The notes under the pieces: generated by a model
What the model was told of the DNA's origin: nothing
The model's input: only the letters and a program-made list of their open reading frames with translations
Databases searched by the model: none
Program-made: the position numbers and the translations under genes
NCBI GenBank assembly: GCA_025450495.1
Contig: JANWHI010000076.1
Location: 1-34,111, forward strand
DNA length: 34,111 bases
Direction: 5' to 3'
DNA from: Candidatus Dormiibacter sp.
GTDB taxonomy: Bacteria; Chloroflexota; Dormibacteria; UBA8260
Shown here: in pieces, positions 7,933 to 15,040 of the stretch
Numbering within the stretch: the first letter of the stretch is position 1
How the letters are laid out: the number at the start of each line of letters is the position of its first letter

Positions 7933-8025
7933 CTACTCCGCCGTCAGTGGCGGGGCTGTGGCGGCGCGGAGAAACGCTTGCGGGGACGGCGCCTCGCTGG
8001 GGAGGCGGCTTCCGGCGCCGAACAT
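7933..8025 (-). CDS. Possible 30-residue leader ORF upstream of nuoJ
   Basis: A short frame (begins MFGAGSRLPSEAPSP) whose ATG lies seven bases downstream of a TACAAT -10-like box and whose TAG stop lies eight bases before the nuoJ GTG. The spacing suits a leaderless leader peptide or an upstream ORF whose translation opens the nuoJ start. Its sequence matches nothing I recognise and it could be chance. Confidence 0.25.
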   Translation of the reverse strand: MFGAGSRLPSEAPSPQAFLRAATAPPLTAE

Positions 8026-8032
8026 CGGCGGC

Positions 8033-8038
8033 ATTGTA
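8033..8038 (-). promoter_or_regulatory. Candidate -10 box (TACAAT) upstream of the nuoJKLMN block
   Basis: Minus-strand TACAAT in the 169-base gap between the small membrane protein and nuoJ. It matches the consensus TATAAT at five of six positions. No clear -35 hexamer is seen 17 bases upstream. It would give the nuo block its own transcript, beginning at the ATG of the small ORF. Confidence 0.4.
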
Positions 8039-8093
8039 GACGCAAGCAGGTGAGCCGCCCGCCCGCAGCGGCCGGCCCGAAGGCGGCCAGCGG

Positions 8094-8486
8094 TCACACC
8101 GCGTCGTCGTCCTCGAAGGGCCGGTGGACGAGCGCACGCGGTGGGTTGTCCGGGTCCGGGACGCGCTCGAAGAGAAGCGTGACGACCAGGCCCAGCAGTG
8201 CCAGGATGATGCCCGCCGCCGCCACCGTGTTGAGCCCCACGCCGACCAGTGGGACGGTCAGGCCCGCGTTCCATATCCCCATCGGCGAGCCGTCGTTGGC
8301 GGTGCGTTGACCGACGACCCCGACGACGATGAGGAGGCCGCCCGCGGTGCCGAGATAGTGCAGCCAGTTGCCGTGCCTCCGGGCGACGAAGGCTGAGGTG
8401 GTCGCGATCAGCGCACCGCCGAGCACGGCAGCGACGCCGATGACCACCTGGCTGGGCGTCGGTGCCAGGGGGACGGCGAGGATCAC
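8094..8486 (-). CDS. Small membrane protein of unknown function
   Basis: I do not recognise this 130-residue protein. It has about three membrane segments (roughly 14-33, 43-60 and 75-104) and a short, acidic cytoplasmic-looking tail ending FEDDDAV. The GTG start at 8486 overlaps the mnmA stop (GTGA), so the two are probably translated together. It is the size of NuoA but lacks that family's Glu-Cys-Gly and acidic motifs, so I do not call it NuoA. The frame open upstream to 8735 is only an antisense-like extension over mnmA. Confidence 0.65.
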   Translation of the reverse strand: MILAVPLAPTPSQVVIGVAAVLGGALIATTSAFVARRHGNWLHYLGTAGGLLIVVGVVGQRTANDGSPMGIWNAGLTVPLVGVGLNTVAAAGIILALLGLVVTLLFERVPDPDNPPRALVHRPFEDDDAV

Positions 8487-9634
8487 GAGGTCACCACCCC
8501 GCCACCCACCACCTCGTCGCCGTCGTACAGCACACCCGCCTGGCCTGGTGCGACCTGGGTGACTGCGGGGTGGCACGCGAGCACCAGCGACGCAGCCCCG
8601 GCGGCGGCCACCACGACCGGCGCCGGGGCAGCGTGGGCGCGCAGCTGCAGCGTCAGCACAGCGCCGGCGGACGCTGCAGCGTCGACCCAGTGCACATCCT
8701 CGAGCGTGACCCGGGTCCGCTCCAGCGCCGCCCACGGTCCGACGGTGATCGTGTTATTGCCAGCATCGACAGCAACGACGTAGAGCGGCGCAGCGTCCGG
8801 ACGCGCCGGCGCGACCGCGATGCCCGACCTCTGCCCCACGGTGTAGAACGGCACGCCGCGATGCTCCCCGACGACGTTGCCGTCGGTGTCGAGCAGGGCA
8901 CCGGGGCGGAAGCGGCCGGCCAGGCGGCGCTCAAGGTCGTTGCGGATGTTGTCGGTGACGAAGCAGAGCTCCTGCGAATCCGGCTTGGACGCCGTGACCA
9001 GGCCGAGGTCGGCTGCGAGGTGGCGCACCTCGGCCTTCGACGTGAGGGAGCCGAGCGGGAACACCGCGCGGCGCAGCTGCCGCTGGTCGAGGCGGTGCAG
9101 CGTGTAGGCCTGGTCCTTGGCGGCCGCGGCGGCACGGTGGAGCGTCACCGCCTCACCGCGTCGTCCGCTGCGCGCGTAGTGGCCGGTCGCAAGATGCGTC
9201 GCGCCCGTCTGCATTGCGCGGCTGAGGAGCGCCCCGAACTTGATGGTCTGGTTGCAGCGCACGCAGGGGTTCGGCGTTCGCCCCGCGGCGTACCCGTCGG
9301 CGAACGGCGCGACCACCGCAGCCTGGAACTCGGGCTCGAGGTTCCAGCTGTAGTGCGGGATGCCCAGGGTGGTGGCCACGCGGCGGGCGTCCTCGACGGC
9401 GTCGACGGAGCAGCAGCCGCGGTCGCGATCATGTTCGGCGTTGCGCGGCCACATCGCCAGCGTGATGCCGATGGCGCGCAGGCCGCGGGCCACGCAGCGT
9501 GCGGCCGCGACCGAGGAGTCGACCCCGCCGGACATGGCCACCGCGACCACGGCATCGGCGGGCACAAGGTCGAGTGCGTCGTCGGGCAGCTCCGCGCGCG
9601 CCCGCCCCGTGGCGCGGGCTGCCGCGACGGTCAT
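8483..9634 (-). CDS. mnmA: tRNA-specific 2-thiouridylase MnmA
   Basis: Cytoplasmic enzyme that adenylates and then thiolates uridine-34 of the tRNAs for Lys, Glu and Gln. The 383-residue product carries the PP-loop ATP motif SGGVDS (residues 35-40). The TPNPCVRCNQTIKFG segment holds catalytic Cys127, and DSQELCFV holds the persulfide-forming Cys224. ATGHYAR and DQAYTLHRL are also characteristic. Length is normal; the N-terminus before the PP-loop is about 25 residues longer than in E. coli. It lies nine bases downstream of a CysO-type sulfur carrier gene, which may be functionally meaningful, and overlaps the following membrane-protein start. Confidence 0.95.
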   Translation of the reverse strand: MTVAAARATGRARAELPDDALDLVPADAVVAVAMSGGVDSSVAAARCVARGLRAIGITLAMWPRNAEHDRDRGCCSVDAVEDARRVATTLGIPHYSWNLEPEFQAAVVAPFADGYAAGRTPNPCVRCNQTIKFGALLSRAMQTGATHLATGHYARSGRRGEAVTLHRAAAAAKDQAYTLHRLDQRQLRRAVFPLGSLTSKAEVRHLAADLGLVTASKPDSQELCFVTDNIRNDLERRLAGRFRPGALLDTDGNVVGEHRGVPFYTVGQRSGIAVAPARPDAAPLYVVAVDAGNNTITVGPWAALERTRVTLEDVHWVDAAASAGAVLTLQLRAHAAPAPVVVAAAGAASLVLACHPAVTQVAPGQAGVLYDGDEVVGGGVVTS

Positions 9635-9643
9635 CGGTGCGGC

Positions 9644-9919
9644 TCAGCCGCCGGCGACGGCCGGGACGATCGAGACCTCGTCGCGCTCACCGACCGGGGT
9701 GTCGAGTCCCTGGCTGAAGCGGATGTCGGAATCGTTGACGTAGATGTTGATGAACTGACGGAGCTTCCCGTCGGCGTCGTAGAGACGGTCATGGAAACCC
9801 GGGTGGTGCTTCTCGAGATCGCTGAGCGCAGCCGACACCGTGTCCCCCTCGACGGCGACCTCGGACTCGCCACCGCAGAGGCGGCGCAGGGGACCGGGGA
9901 TGCGGATACGGACGGCCAT
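9644..9919 (-). CDS. CysO-like ubiquitin-fold sulfur carrier (MoaD/ThiS family)
   Basis: A 91-residue beta-grasp protein ending in the diagnostic Gly-Gly that is adenylated and thiocarboxylated in this family. The INIYVNDSDIRFSQGL segment and the terminal EVSIVPAVAGG closely resemble CysO of Mycobacterium tuberculosis, more than MoaD or ThiS. CysO donates sulfur for CysM-dependent cysteine synthesis, and the peptidase Mec then releases the cysteine. Neither cysM nor mec is adjacent here; instead mnmA follows by nine bases. The ATG at 9919 is six bases after a TATACT box, indicating leaderless expression; the frame extends upstream to 9961 without another good start. Confidence 0.85.
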   Translation of the reverse strand: MAVRIRIPGPLRRLCGGESEVAVEGDTVSAALSDLEKHHPGFHDRLYDADGKLRQFINIYVNDSDIRFSQGLDTPVGERDEVSIVPAVAGG

Positions 9920-9925
9920 CGCGCG

Positions 9926-9931
9926 AGTATA
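9926..9931 (-). promoter_or_regulatory. Candidate -10 box (TATACT) for cysO-like/mnmA operon
   Basis: Minus-strand TATACT with six bases before the ATG of the CysO-like gene, a close match to the consensus -10. A transcript from here would begin at the start codon. No -35 consensus is evident. Confidence 0.55.
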
Positions 9932-9961
9932 CCGACGGCCCGGCGACACTCCGCCGCCCAC

Positions 9962-10669
9962 TCAGGGAGCCGCGGGCAGCTCCACGGTCAAGGGGCTGCG
10001 CTCGGCACGTTTGGCGGCACCCGCGACAAGGTCGTCGAACACCAGCTGCGACCACGACTCCATGCTCAGGTAATGACGGCGCATCTCAGTCAGCAGCAGG
10101 CTCTCCCCCTCGAGCTTCTCGGTCTCGCGCACCGACGTGGTCGCCACCGTGGGCTCGACCAGGAAGACGAGGCCGAGGTGCACACGCGACACCGGGGTGG
10201 TGTCGTCGTTGAGCATGGCCACCAACCGGGCTGTCGCCGGCGACCCCCAGACCCCCTCTTCTGCCCACTCGCGCTGCTGGCCGCCGACCAGGGGCTCGCC
10301 GCCGACCCCGTCCCCCGGGTTGATGTGGCCGCCGACACCCAGTGAGTAGAGGTGGTGCAGGCGGCGCTCGCTCGACCGCCGCAACCTGCGGGTGAGCAGG
10401 TAGGTGCCGTCGTGGGGGTGATGCACGACGCAGTAAGGGATGATCTGCTGCATCGACGGGTCGTCCTCGACCAGGTACCTGGGCCGGTATTCCGAGGCAG
10501 CGCGGATGGTGCGGAGCACCCGCTCCAACCCACCGGTGACCAGGCCGTGCCAGGCGCCGTCGGGGAAGATCGTGGTACGGGGGACGCAGAGAACGTCCTC
10601 CGGCGACTGCGAAGCCGCGGAACGACGGCGCGCGGGCGTGTCTGTGCGCTCGGCTGACGCATCGACCAT
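9962..10669 (-). CDS. Nudix-fold predicted phosphoesterase
   Basis: A 235-residue protein with a Nudix box: GGE (Glu125), seven residues, then REWAEEGV (Arg133, Glu134, Glu137, Glu138). The final glycine position of the usual box is Val. The GVGGHINPGD stretch (111-120) and the YLLTRRLRR and HLGLVFLV flanks resemble the predicted MutT-like phosphoesterase group COG4112, whose substrate is not known to me. The start is ATG 10669; a TTG three codons earlier is less likely. It is divergent from the DNA glycosylase gene and separated from it by 70 bases. Confidence 0.8.
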   Translation of the reverse strand: MVDASAERTDTPARRRSAASQSPEDVLCVPRTTIFPDGAWHGLVTGGLERVLRTIRAASEYRPRYLVEDDPSMQQIIPYCVVHHPHDGTYLLTRRLRRSSERRLHHLYSLGVGGHINPGDGVGGEPLVGGQQREWAEEGVWGSPATARLVAMLNDDTTPVSRVHLGLVFLVEPTVATTSVRETEKLEGESLLLTEMRRHYLSMESWSQLVFDDLVAGAAKRAERSPLTVELPAAP

Positions 10670-10687
10670 CGGCCTCAAGGTCGTGGA

Positions 10688-10697
10688 ATTCTACGTT
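10688..10697. promoter_or_regulatory. Overlapping divergent -10-like boxes between the Nudix gene and DNA glycosylase gene
   Basis: On the minus strand TAGAAT (10693 to 10688) lies 18 bases before the Nudix ATG. On the plus strand TACGTT (10692-10697) lies upstream of the glycosylase. The two overlap by two bases, so the promoters may compete. No -35 boxes are convincing. Confidence 0.3.
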
Positions 10698-10739
10698 GGT
10701 GCGGTACCGGGCTGGGACCGGCTGCGCCACCATGTGGCC

Positions 10740-11600
10740 ATGCCCGAGCTGCCTGAGGTCACCGCCCTGGCCGCCGGCCTCACCGAACGCATGCGTGGGC
10801 GGTCGATCACCGCGGCCAGGCTCCGCTCGGTCGGTGCCCTGAAGACGTACGACCCACCGCTCCACGCGCTGGTGGGTGCGTCGGTCGAGGGCTGGTCACG
10901 CCACGGCAAGTTCCTCGACATGACCGCCGGCGAGCTGCACCTCGTCGTGCACCTTGCCCGAGCCGGCTGGATCCGCTGGCGCGATCGCCTCACCGAGGCT
11001 CGTGCCAGCCTCCGCGGCCCGCTCGCCCTGCAGCTCGAGCTCGAGGGCGGCGCCGGCATCGACATCACCGAGCAGGGAACCGAGAAACGTCTCGCCGTGT
11101 ACGTCGTGCGCGATCCGCTGCGCGACGTTCCCGGGATCGCGCGGCTGGGCGTCGACGTCCTCGACGCCGCGCTCGACAGCGCGCATCTCGCAGCACTGCT
11201 GGGTCAGCGGCGCGGCCAGCTGAAGACCGTTCTCGCCGACCAGTCGTTGATCGCCGGGGTCGGCAACGCCTACTCGGACGAGGTGCTTCACGCCGCCGGC
11301 CTGTCGCCGTTCCGCCCGGCGACCGCCCTGACCGCCGAGGAGGTCGGGCGCCTCCACTCCGCGCTGCGATCCGTCATGGCCGACGCCGTGGAGCACGCTG
11401 CGGGGGTCGACATCGGCGAGCTCAAGCCCGACAAGAAGCAGCACCTTCGCATTCATGGCCGAGCAGGCCAACCGTGTCCCACCTGCCGAGGCACCATCCG
11501 CGAGGTCTCGCTGTCGAGTCGGTCGTTCCAGTACTGCCCGACATGCCAGACGCACGGCCGGATCCTCGCCGACCGCCGGCTCAGCCGCCTGTTGCGTTAG
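10740..11600 (+). CDS. Fpg/Nei-family DNA glycosylase (formamidopyrimidine-DNA glycosylase-like)
   Basis: A 286-residue base-excision repair enzyme. Catalytic Pro2 and Glu3 are in the start MPELPEV, and Lys57 is in RHGKFL. The helix-two-turn-helix includes DQSLIAGVGNAYSDEVL (about 167-183), and a C-terminal zinc finger uses Cys246, Cys249, Cys266 and Cys269. It differs from classical MutM: the void-filling Met in HLxMxG is Arg74 (HLARAG), and the DPRRFG loop is replaced by a TEQGTEKRLAVYVVRD stretch. I recall this pattern from a separate actinobacterial Fpg-like subfamily. It may prefer lesions other than 8-oxoguanine. The start is set by the N-terminal proline, which must follow the initiator Met. 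Confidence 0.9.
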   Translation: MPELPEVTALAAGLTERMRGRSITAARLRSVGALKTYDPPLHALVGASVEGWSRHGKFLDMTAGELHLVVHLARAGWIRWRDRLTEARASLRGPLALQLELEGGAGIDITEQGTEKRLAVYVVRDPLRDVPGIARLGVDVLDAALDSAHLAALLGQRRGQLKTVLADQSLIAGVGNAYSDEVLHAAGLSPFRPATALTAEEVGRLHSALRSVMADAVEHAAGVDIGELKPDKKQHLRIHGRAGQPCPTCRGTIREVSLSSRSFQYCPTCQTHGRILADRRLSRLLR

Positions 11601-11604
11601 CAGC

Positions 11605-12264
11605 TCACCTGCGGCGTGCCAGTGTCAGGCCGTCGGAGATCGGCAGCATCACGCAGCCGACGGCGTCATTGCCCGCCAACCAGTCGTTGAACGCGCGGAT
11701 GTGGGCGGCGTTGGCGTCGCCGTCGGCGTCTGCCTCGATCACCTTGCCGCCCCAGAGCACGTTGTCGACCAGCAGCAGGCCGCCGGGACGCAACCGCGGG
11801 ATCAGCTGCTCCGCGTAATCGCGGTAGCCGCGCTTGTCGGCGTCGATGAAAGCGAGGTCGATCGTCGGCGCCTCGTCGAGGCTGCGCAGTGTCTCCGATG
11901 CGGGGCCGATGCGCAGGTCGATGCGGTCGGCGACGCCTGCGGCGGCCCAGTGGCGGCGCCCGATCGCCGTCCACTCCTCGCTCACGTCGCAGCAGACCAG
12001 GCGACCGCCCGGCGCCAGCCCCCGCGCGATACAGAGCGCAGAGTAGCCGGTGAACGTTCCGACCTCGACGGCACTCTGAACGCCGAGCGCGGCGGTCAGC
12101 ACGGTGAGGAACGCGCCCTGTTCGGGAGCGATCTGCATGCCGCTGACGTCGCCCAATGCCGCCGTCTGCTCCATCAGCGATTGCTGCACATCGTCGAGGG
12201 GCAGCGAATGGTCGAGCAGGTAGCGGTGGATCGCTTCGTTGAGGAGGAAGCTCTTCGGGCTCAT
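11605..12264 (-). CDS. Class I SAM-dependent O-methyltransferase (family 3)
   Basis: A 219-residue methyltransferase of the caffeoyl-CoA O-methyltransferase-like, metal-dependent family. Motif I is AVEVGTFTGYSA (about 65-76). The SAM-ribose/metal region is FIDADK (139-144) and the second metal site is LLVDNVLW (164-171). These are catechol-type O-methyltransferase hallmarks, but bacterial homologues have diverse small-molecule substrates. GAGG precedes ATG 12264. It converges with the DNA glycosylase gene with only four bases between their stops. The substrate cannot be inferred from the neighbours. Confidence 0.88.
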   Translation of the reverse strand: MSPKSFLLNEAIHRYLLDHSLPLDDVQQSLMEQTAALGDVSGMQIAPEQGAFLTVLTAALGVQSAVEVGTFTGYSALCIARGLAPGGRLVCCDVSEEWTAIGRRHWAAAGVADRIDLRIGPASETLRSLDEAPTIDLAFIDADKRGYRDYAEQLIPRLRPGGLLLVDNVLWGGKVIEADADGDANAAHIRAFNDWLAGNDAVGCVMLPISDGLTLARRR

Positions 12265-12375
12265 CAGGCCTCAGCCAAGGTGCGGTCGTGCGCTGGGATG
12301 GTTTTCGTACGCTGCTCCTGTGCCGCTCTGTCGAACTTTTGTCTGGCCGGCGCCGGCGGACTGCGGCGGCCGACG

Positions 12376-12822
12376 GTGAGGGTAGCTGCTGGAGGCGACC
12401 TCGAGCGCGCGCTCTGGGCTCTGCGTGCGTACGACACCACCGCCCTGGCCACCGTCAGCGAGTCCGGGCCGCACGTGGCCGGTGTCTTCTTCGCGCCCGA
12501 GATCGACGGCGACCGCATCCGGCTCCTGGCCGCCGTCCTTGACGGGTCGCGCAAGGCCGCCGACCTCGCCGCCGACCCGCGGGTGGCGTTCGTGTGCTCG
12601 CCCGGGAATCCGTCGCGATGGATCCAGGGCAGCGGTTCGGCCCATCGCCCCGACGTCGACGACGCGGGGCGGCTCGAGATCTTCCGCAGGCTCGTCGCCC
12701 ACGCGCCCGGCGCGCGGCAGTTCGTCGACCGCCTGCCTGTGCACCCGGTGATCATCGAGGTGCGCGACCTCAAGGTCGTCGAGGCCATCGGCACTCCGCC
12801 CCTGCGACTGCATTTCGAGTGA
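12376..12822 (+). CDS. PNPOx-like (pyridoxamine 5'-phosphate oxidase fold) protein
   Basis: A protein of about 148 residues with a split-barrel flavin or F420-binding fold. The ALATVSESGPHVAGVFFAPEIDG and DPRVAFVCSPGN regions correspond to the first strands and cofactor-phosphate side of the family. Members include FMN- or F420-dependent oxidoreductases and haem-binding proteins; the exact activity is unknown. The start is uncertain: GTG 12376 fits the fold, while ATG 12298 in the same frame would add 26 Cys-rich, unlikely residues, and neither has a strong ribosome site. Its stop shares a base with the menA start (TGATG), so the two are coupled. Confidence 0.72.
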   Translation: MRVAAGGDLERALWALRAYDTTALATVSESGPHVAGVFFAPEIDGDRIRLLAAVLDGSRKAADLAADPRVAFVCSPGNPSRWIQGSGSAHRPDVDDAGRLEIFRRLVAHAPGARQFVDRLPVHPVIIEVRDLKVVEAIGTPPLRLHFE

Positions 12823-13727
12823 TGGCCGCCCGCCCGGGCAGTCTGGCCGTGCTGTGGGAGAGCGTTCGCCCGCGGTCGCTGACCATCGCCGCGGTCAGCT
12901 CGGTGGTGGGCACAACCGCGCTGGTGCCGCAGCGCACCGTGCAGCCGTTGATCGCCCTGGGCTGTCTGCTGCTGGCGCTGCTCCTGCAGGCGGGCACCAA
13001 CGTCCTCAACGATGCCGAGGATTCGCTCACCGGCGCGGATGACGACAGCACCACCGGGGCATCGCGGGCGATGCGCCTCCACTGGATCGGTGCGGCGCAG
13101 GCACGCGCCATTGGGGCCGGTCTCTTCGCGGCAGCGGCCGTTCTGGGCGTGGGCATCGCGCTGGGTTCGCACCGCCCCGGCCTCCTTCTTGTCGGCGTGC
13201 TGGCGATCGCCATCGGCTGGGCCTATACGGCGCCGCCGCTGCGGCTGGCCTACCGACCGCTCGGCGAAGCGGCCTCGGCGCTGCCGATGGGGCTGGGCGT
13301 CGTCTGGGGCAGCGCGGCTGCCCAGACGTCAGCGGTGCCGAGCGCGGTGTGGTGGGCGGGGGCGGCGCTCGCCCTGCTGACCGCGGGCATCCTGCACGCC
13401 AACAATGCTCGCGACCGCAGCCACGACGCGGCCGTTGGCAAGCGGACACTGGCGACCCGTCTCTCCGAGGATGGCGTCGTCATCGAGTTCAGGATCCTGC
13501 TGATCGGGGTCCCTGTGGTGCTGGCCGCGGGGTTCATCACCCGTTCGCTGCCCTGGTGGGGCGCGGGCACGGCCGTTCCCGCCGCCCTGGCGGTACGCGC
13601 GGCGATACGCGCGCACCGTGACCTCGACGCGCGCGGCTGGACGATGCGGTTGATCGACTGTGTGCAGCTGCACATGCTCACCGGCCTCGCGCTCGGCCTC
13701 GGGTTCGTGCTCAGCGCGATCCGCTGA
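12822..13727 (+). CDS. menA: 1,4-dihydroxy-2-naphthoate polyprenyltransferase MenA (UbiA superfamily)
   Basis: Integral membrane enzyme that attaches the polyprenyl tail to 1,4-dihydroxy-2-naphthoate in menaquinone synthesis. The 301-residue product has the first Asp-rich UbiA motif in NVLNDAEDSLTGADD (about 60-74). The MenA-type second motif is NNARDRSHDAAVGKRTLA, matching the family pattern of NN-RD followed by GKRTLA. About eight or nine membrane segments are evident. It points to menaquinone as respiratory quinone, consistent with the nearby complex I-like genes. Its 3' end overlaps the 3' end of aroA by 17 bases on the opposite strand. Confidence 0.9.
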   Translation: MAARPGSLAVLWESVRPRSLTIAAVSSVVGTTALVPQRTVQPLIALGCLLLALLLQAGTNVLNDAEDSLTGADDDSTTGASRAMRLHWIGAAQARAIGAGLFAAAAVLGVGIALGSHRPGLLLVGVLAIAIGWAYTAPPLRLAYRPLGEAASALPMGLGVVWGSAAAQTSAVPSAVWWAGAALALLTAGILHANNARDRSHDAAVGKRTLATRLSEDGVVIEFRILLIGVPVVLAAGFITRSLPWWGAGTAVPAALAVRAAIRAHRDLDARGWTMRLIDCVQLHMLTGLALGLGFVLSAIR

Positions 13728-15018
13728 CCAGGGCGGCGATGGCGTCGAAGAACCCCGGGTAGGAGACGGCGACGCAGCCGGCGCCCTCGATGACGGACTC
13801 GCCGTCGCCGGGTGCGACCAGCGCAGCAGCTATGGTCCAGGCCATGGCCAGGCGGTGATCGCCGCCAGCATGAAGCCGCGCGGGGCGGAGCCGCACCGGC
13901 CCATCGATGACCAGTCCATCGGGGATCTCGTCGACCGACGCCCCCAACGCCCGCAGCCCGGTGACCAGCGCGGCGATGCGATCCGACTCCTTGTTGCGCA
14001 GCTCGCCGGCGCCGTGGATCTCGGTGCGACCCTCCGCCTGCGTGGCCACCACGGCGATTGCGGGCAGCTCGTCGATGCAGCGCGGCACCAGTTCGGGGTG
14101 CACGATGACGCCGTGCAGCGGCGCGCCGCTCACGGTCACGTCGCCCTGGGGCTCGACGTCGGCCGCCATCGGCCCCTCCTCCACCTCGACACCCGCACCC
14201 ATGGCTGCAAGCACCTCGAGGATGCCGGTTCGGCCGGGGTTGACGCCGACGCCCGAGCAGCGCACCCGCCAGCCTGGCCGCGCCGCGGCCAGGGCCAGGA
14301 AGAAGGCGGCCGAGCTGATGTCGCCGGGGATGGTGATGCCGAAGGGATCGAGTGCTTCCGGCCGCAGGGTGATCGCCTCGCCGTCGCCGACCAGGTCGGC
14401 ACCACAAGCGTGGAGCAGACGCTCGGTGTGGTCGCGTGTCGGCAGCGGCTCGTGGACGACCGTCGGACCGCTCGCGTTGAGGCCGGCGAGGAGGATGGCC
14501 GACTTCACCTGCGCGCTGGCCACGTCGAGCCTGTGCTCGGTTCCCACCGGTGACGGGGTGCCGACGATGTGCATCGGTGCATGACCGTCGGTGCTGGTCA
14601 CCACAGCCCCGACGGCGTTGAGCGGCCTCGCGACGCGATCCATCGGGCGGCGTCGCAGGGAGTCGTCCCCGTCGAGCGTGGCGGTGAGGTCGTGTGCTGC
14701 GAGCACGCCGGCCATCAGCCGCATGGTCGTGCCCGAGTTGGCGCAGTCGAGAACGCCGTCCGGCGATTGCAGGGTCCTGCCCGGGCCGGCGCCGTCCAGC
14801 GACACGCGGCCTGAGTCGAACGGTCGCACCGCGCCGCCGCAGCGACGCAGCACCTCGGCGGTGGCGGCGACGTCTGCCGCCGGGGAGAGGTTGCCGATAT
14901 AGCTGCGCCCGCGGATCAGAGCGCCGAGGATGAGAGCACGGTGGCTGATCGACTTGTCGCCGGGCACGGTTGTGGCACCGTCCAGCTGCGCGATCCCGGG
15001 GATGCGCATCTCGTCCAT
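13711..15018 (-). CDS. aroA: 3-phosphoshikimate 1-carboxyvinyltransferase (EPSP synthase)
   Basis: Transfers enolpyruvate from PEP to shikimate-3-phosphate, the sixth step of the shikimate pathway. The 435-residue product has VPGDKSISHRAL (Lys22 region), CANSGTTMRLMAG (PEP loop), CIDELPAIAV (catalytic Asp) and GELRNKESDRI, all diagnostic. The NSGTTMR form resembles Bacillus-type rather than E. coli-type enzymes. The start ATG 15018 has GGGAG five bases upstream. It lies 22 bases behind trpA and is probably the last gene of the tryptophan operon, linking chorismate supply to its use. Confidence 0.96.
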   Translation of the reverse strand: MDEMRIPGIAQLDGATTVPGDKSISHRALILGALIRGRSYIGNLSPAADVAATAEVLRRCGGAVRPFDSGRVSLDGAGPGRTLQSPDGVLDCANSGTTMRLMAGVLAAHDLTATLDGDDSLRRRPMDRVARPLNAVGAVVTSTDGHAPMHIVGTPSPVGTEHRLDVASAQVKSAILLAGLNASGPTVVHEPLPTRDHTERLLHACGADLVGDGEAITLRPEALDPFGITIPGDISSAAFFLALAAARPGWRVRCSGVGVNPGRTGILEVLAAMGAGVEVEEGPMAADVEPQGDVTVSGAPLHGVIVHPELVPRCIDELPAIAVVATQAEGRTEIHGAGELRNKESDRIAALVTGLRALGASVDEIPDGLVIDGPVRLRPARLHAGGDHRLAMAWTIAAALVAPGDGESVIEGAGCVAVSYPGFFDAIAALVSGSR

Positions 15019-15040
15019 CACAGCTCCCAGGTTGCGCGGG

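Noticed and set aside
8094..8486. Small membrane protein as NuoA
   Set aside because: The size and three helices fit, but the conserved Glu-Cys-Gly and acidic membrane residues of NuoA are missing.
8462..10345. Plus-strand open frame of 627 codons
   Set aside because: It lies antisense to mnmA, the CysO-like gene and the Nudix gene, which have clear family motifs. Its translation is Gly/Arg/His-rich without any domain, typical of GC-rich shadow frames.
11455..12297. Upstream part of the plus-strand frame containing the PNPOx-like gene
   Set aside because: It runs through the end of the glycosylase gene and antisense to the O-methyltransferase gene; only the part after about 12376 matches a family.
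12346..12357. 12-base palindrome GCCGGCGCCGGC upstream of the PNPOx-like gene
   Set aside because: All-GC palindromes of this length are expected by chance in such GC-rich DNA, and nothing else supports an operator here.
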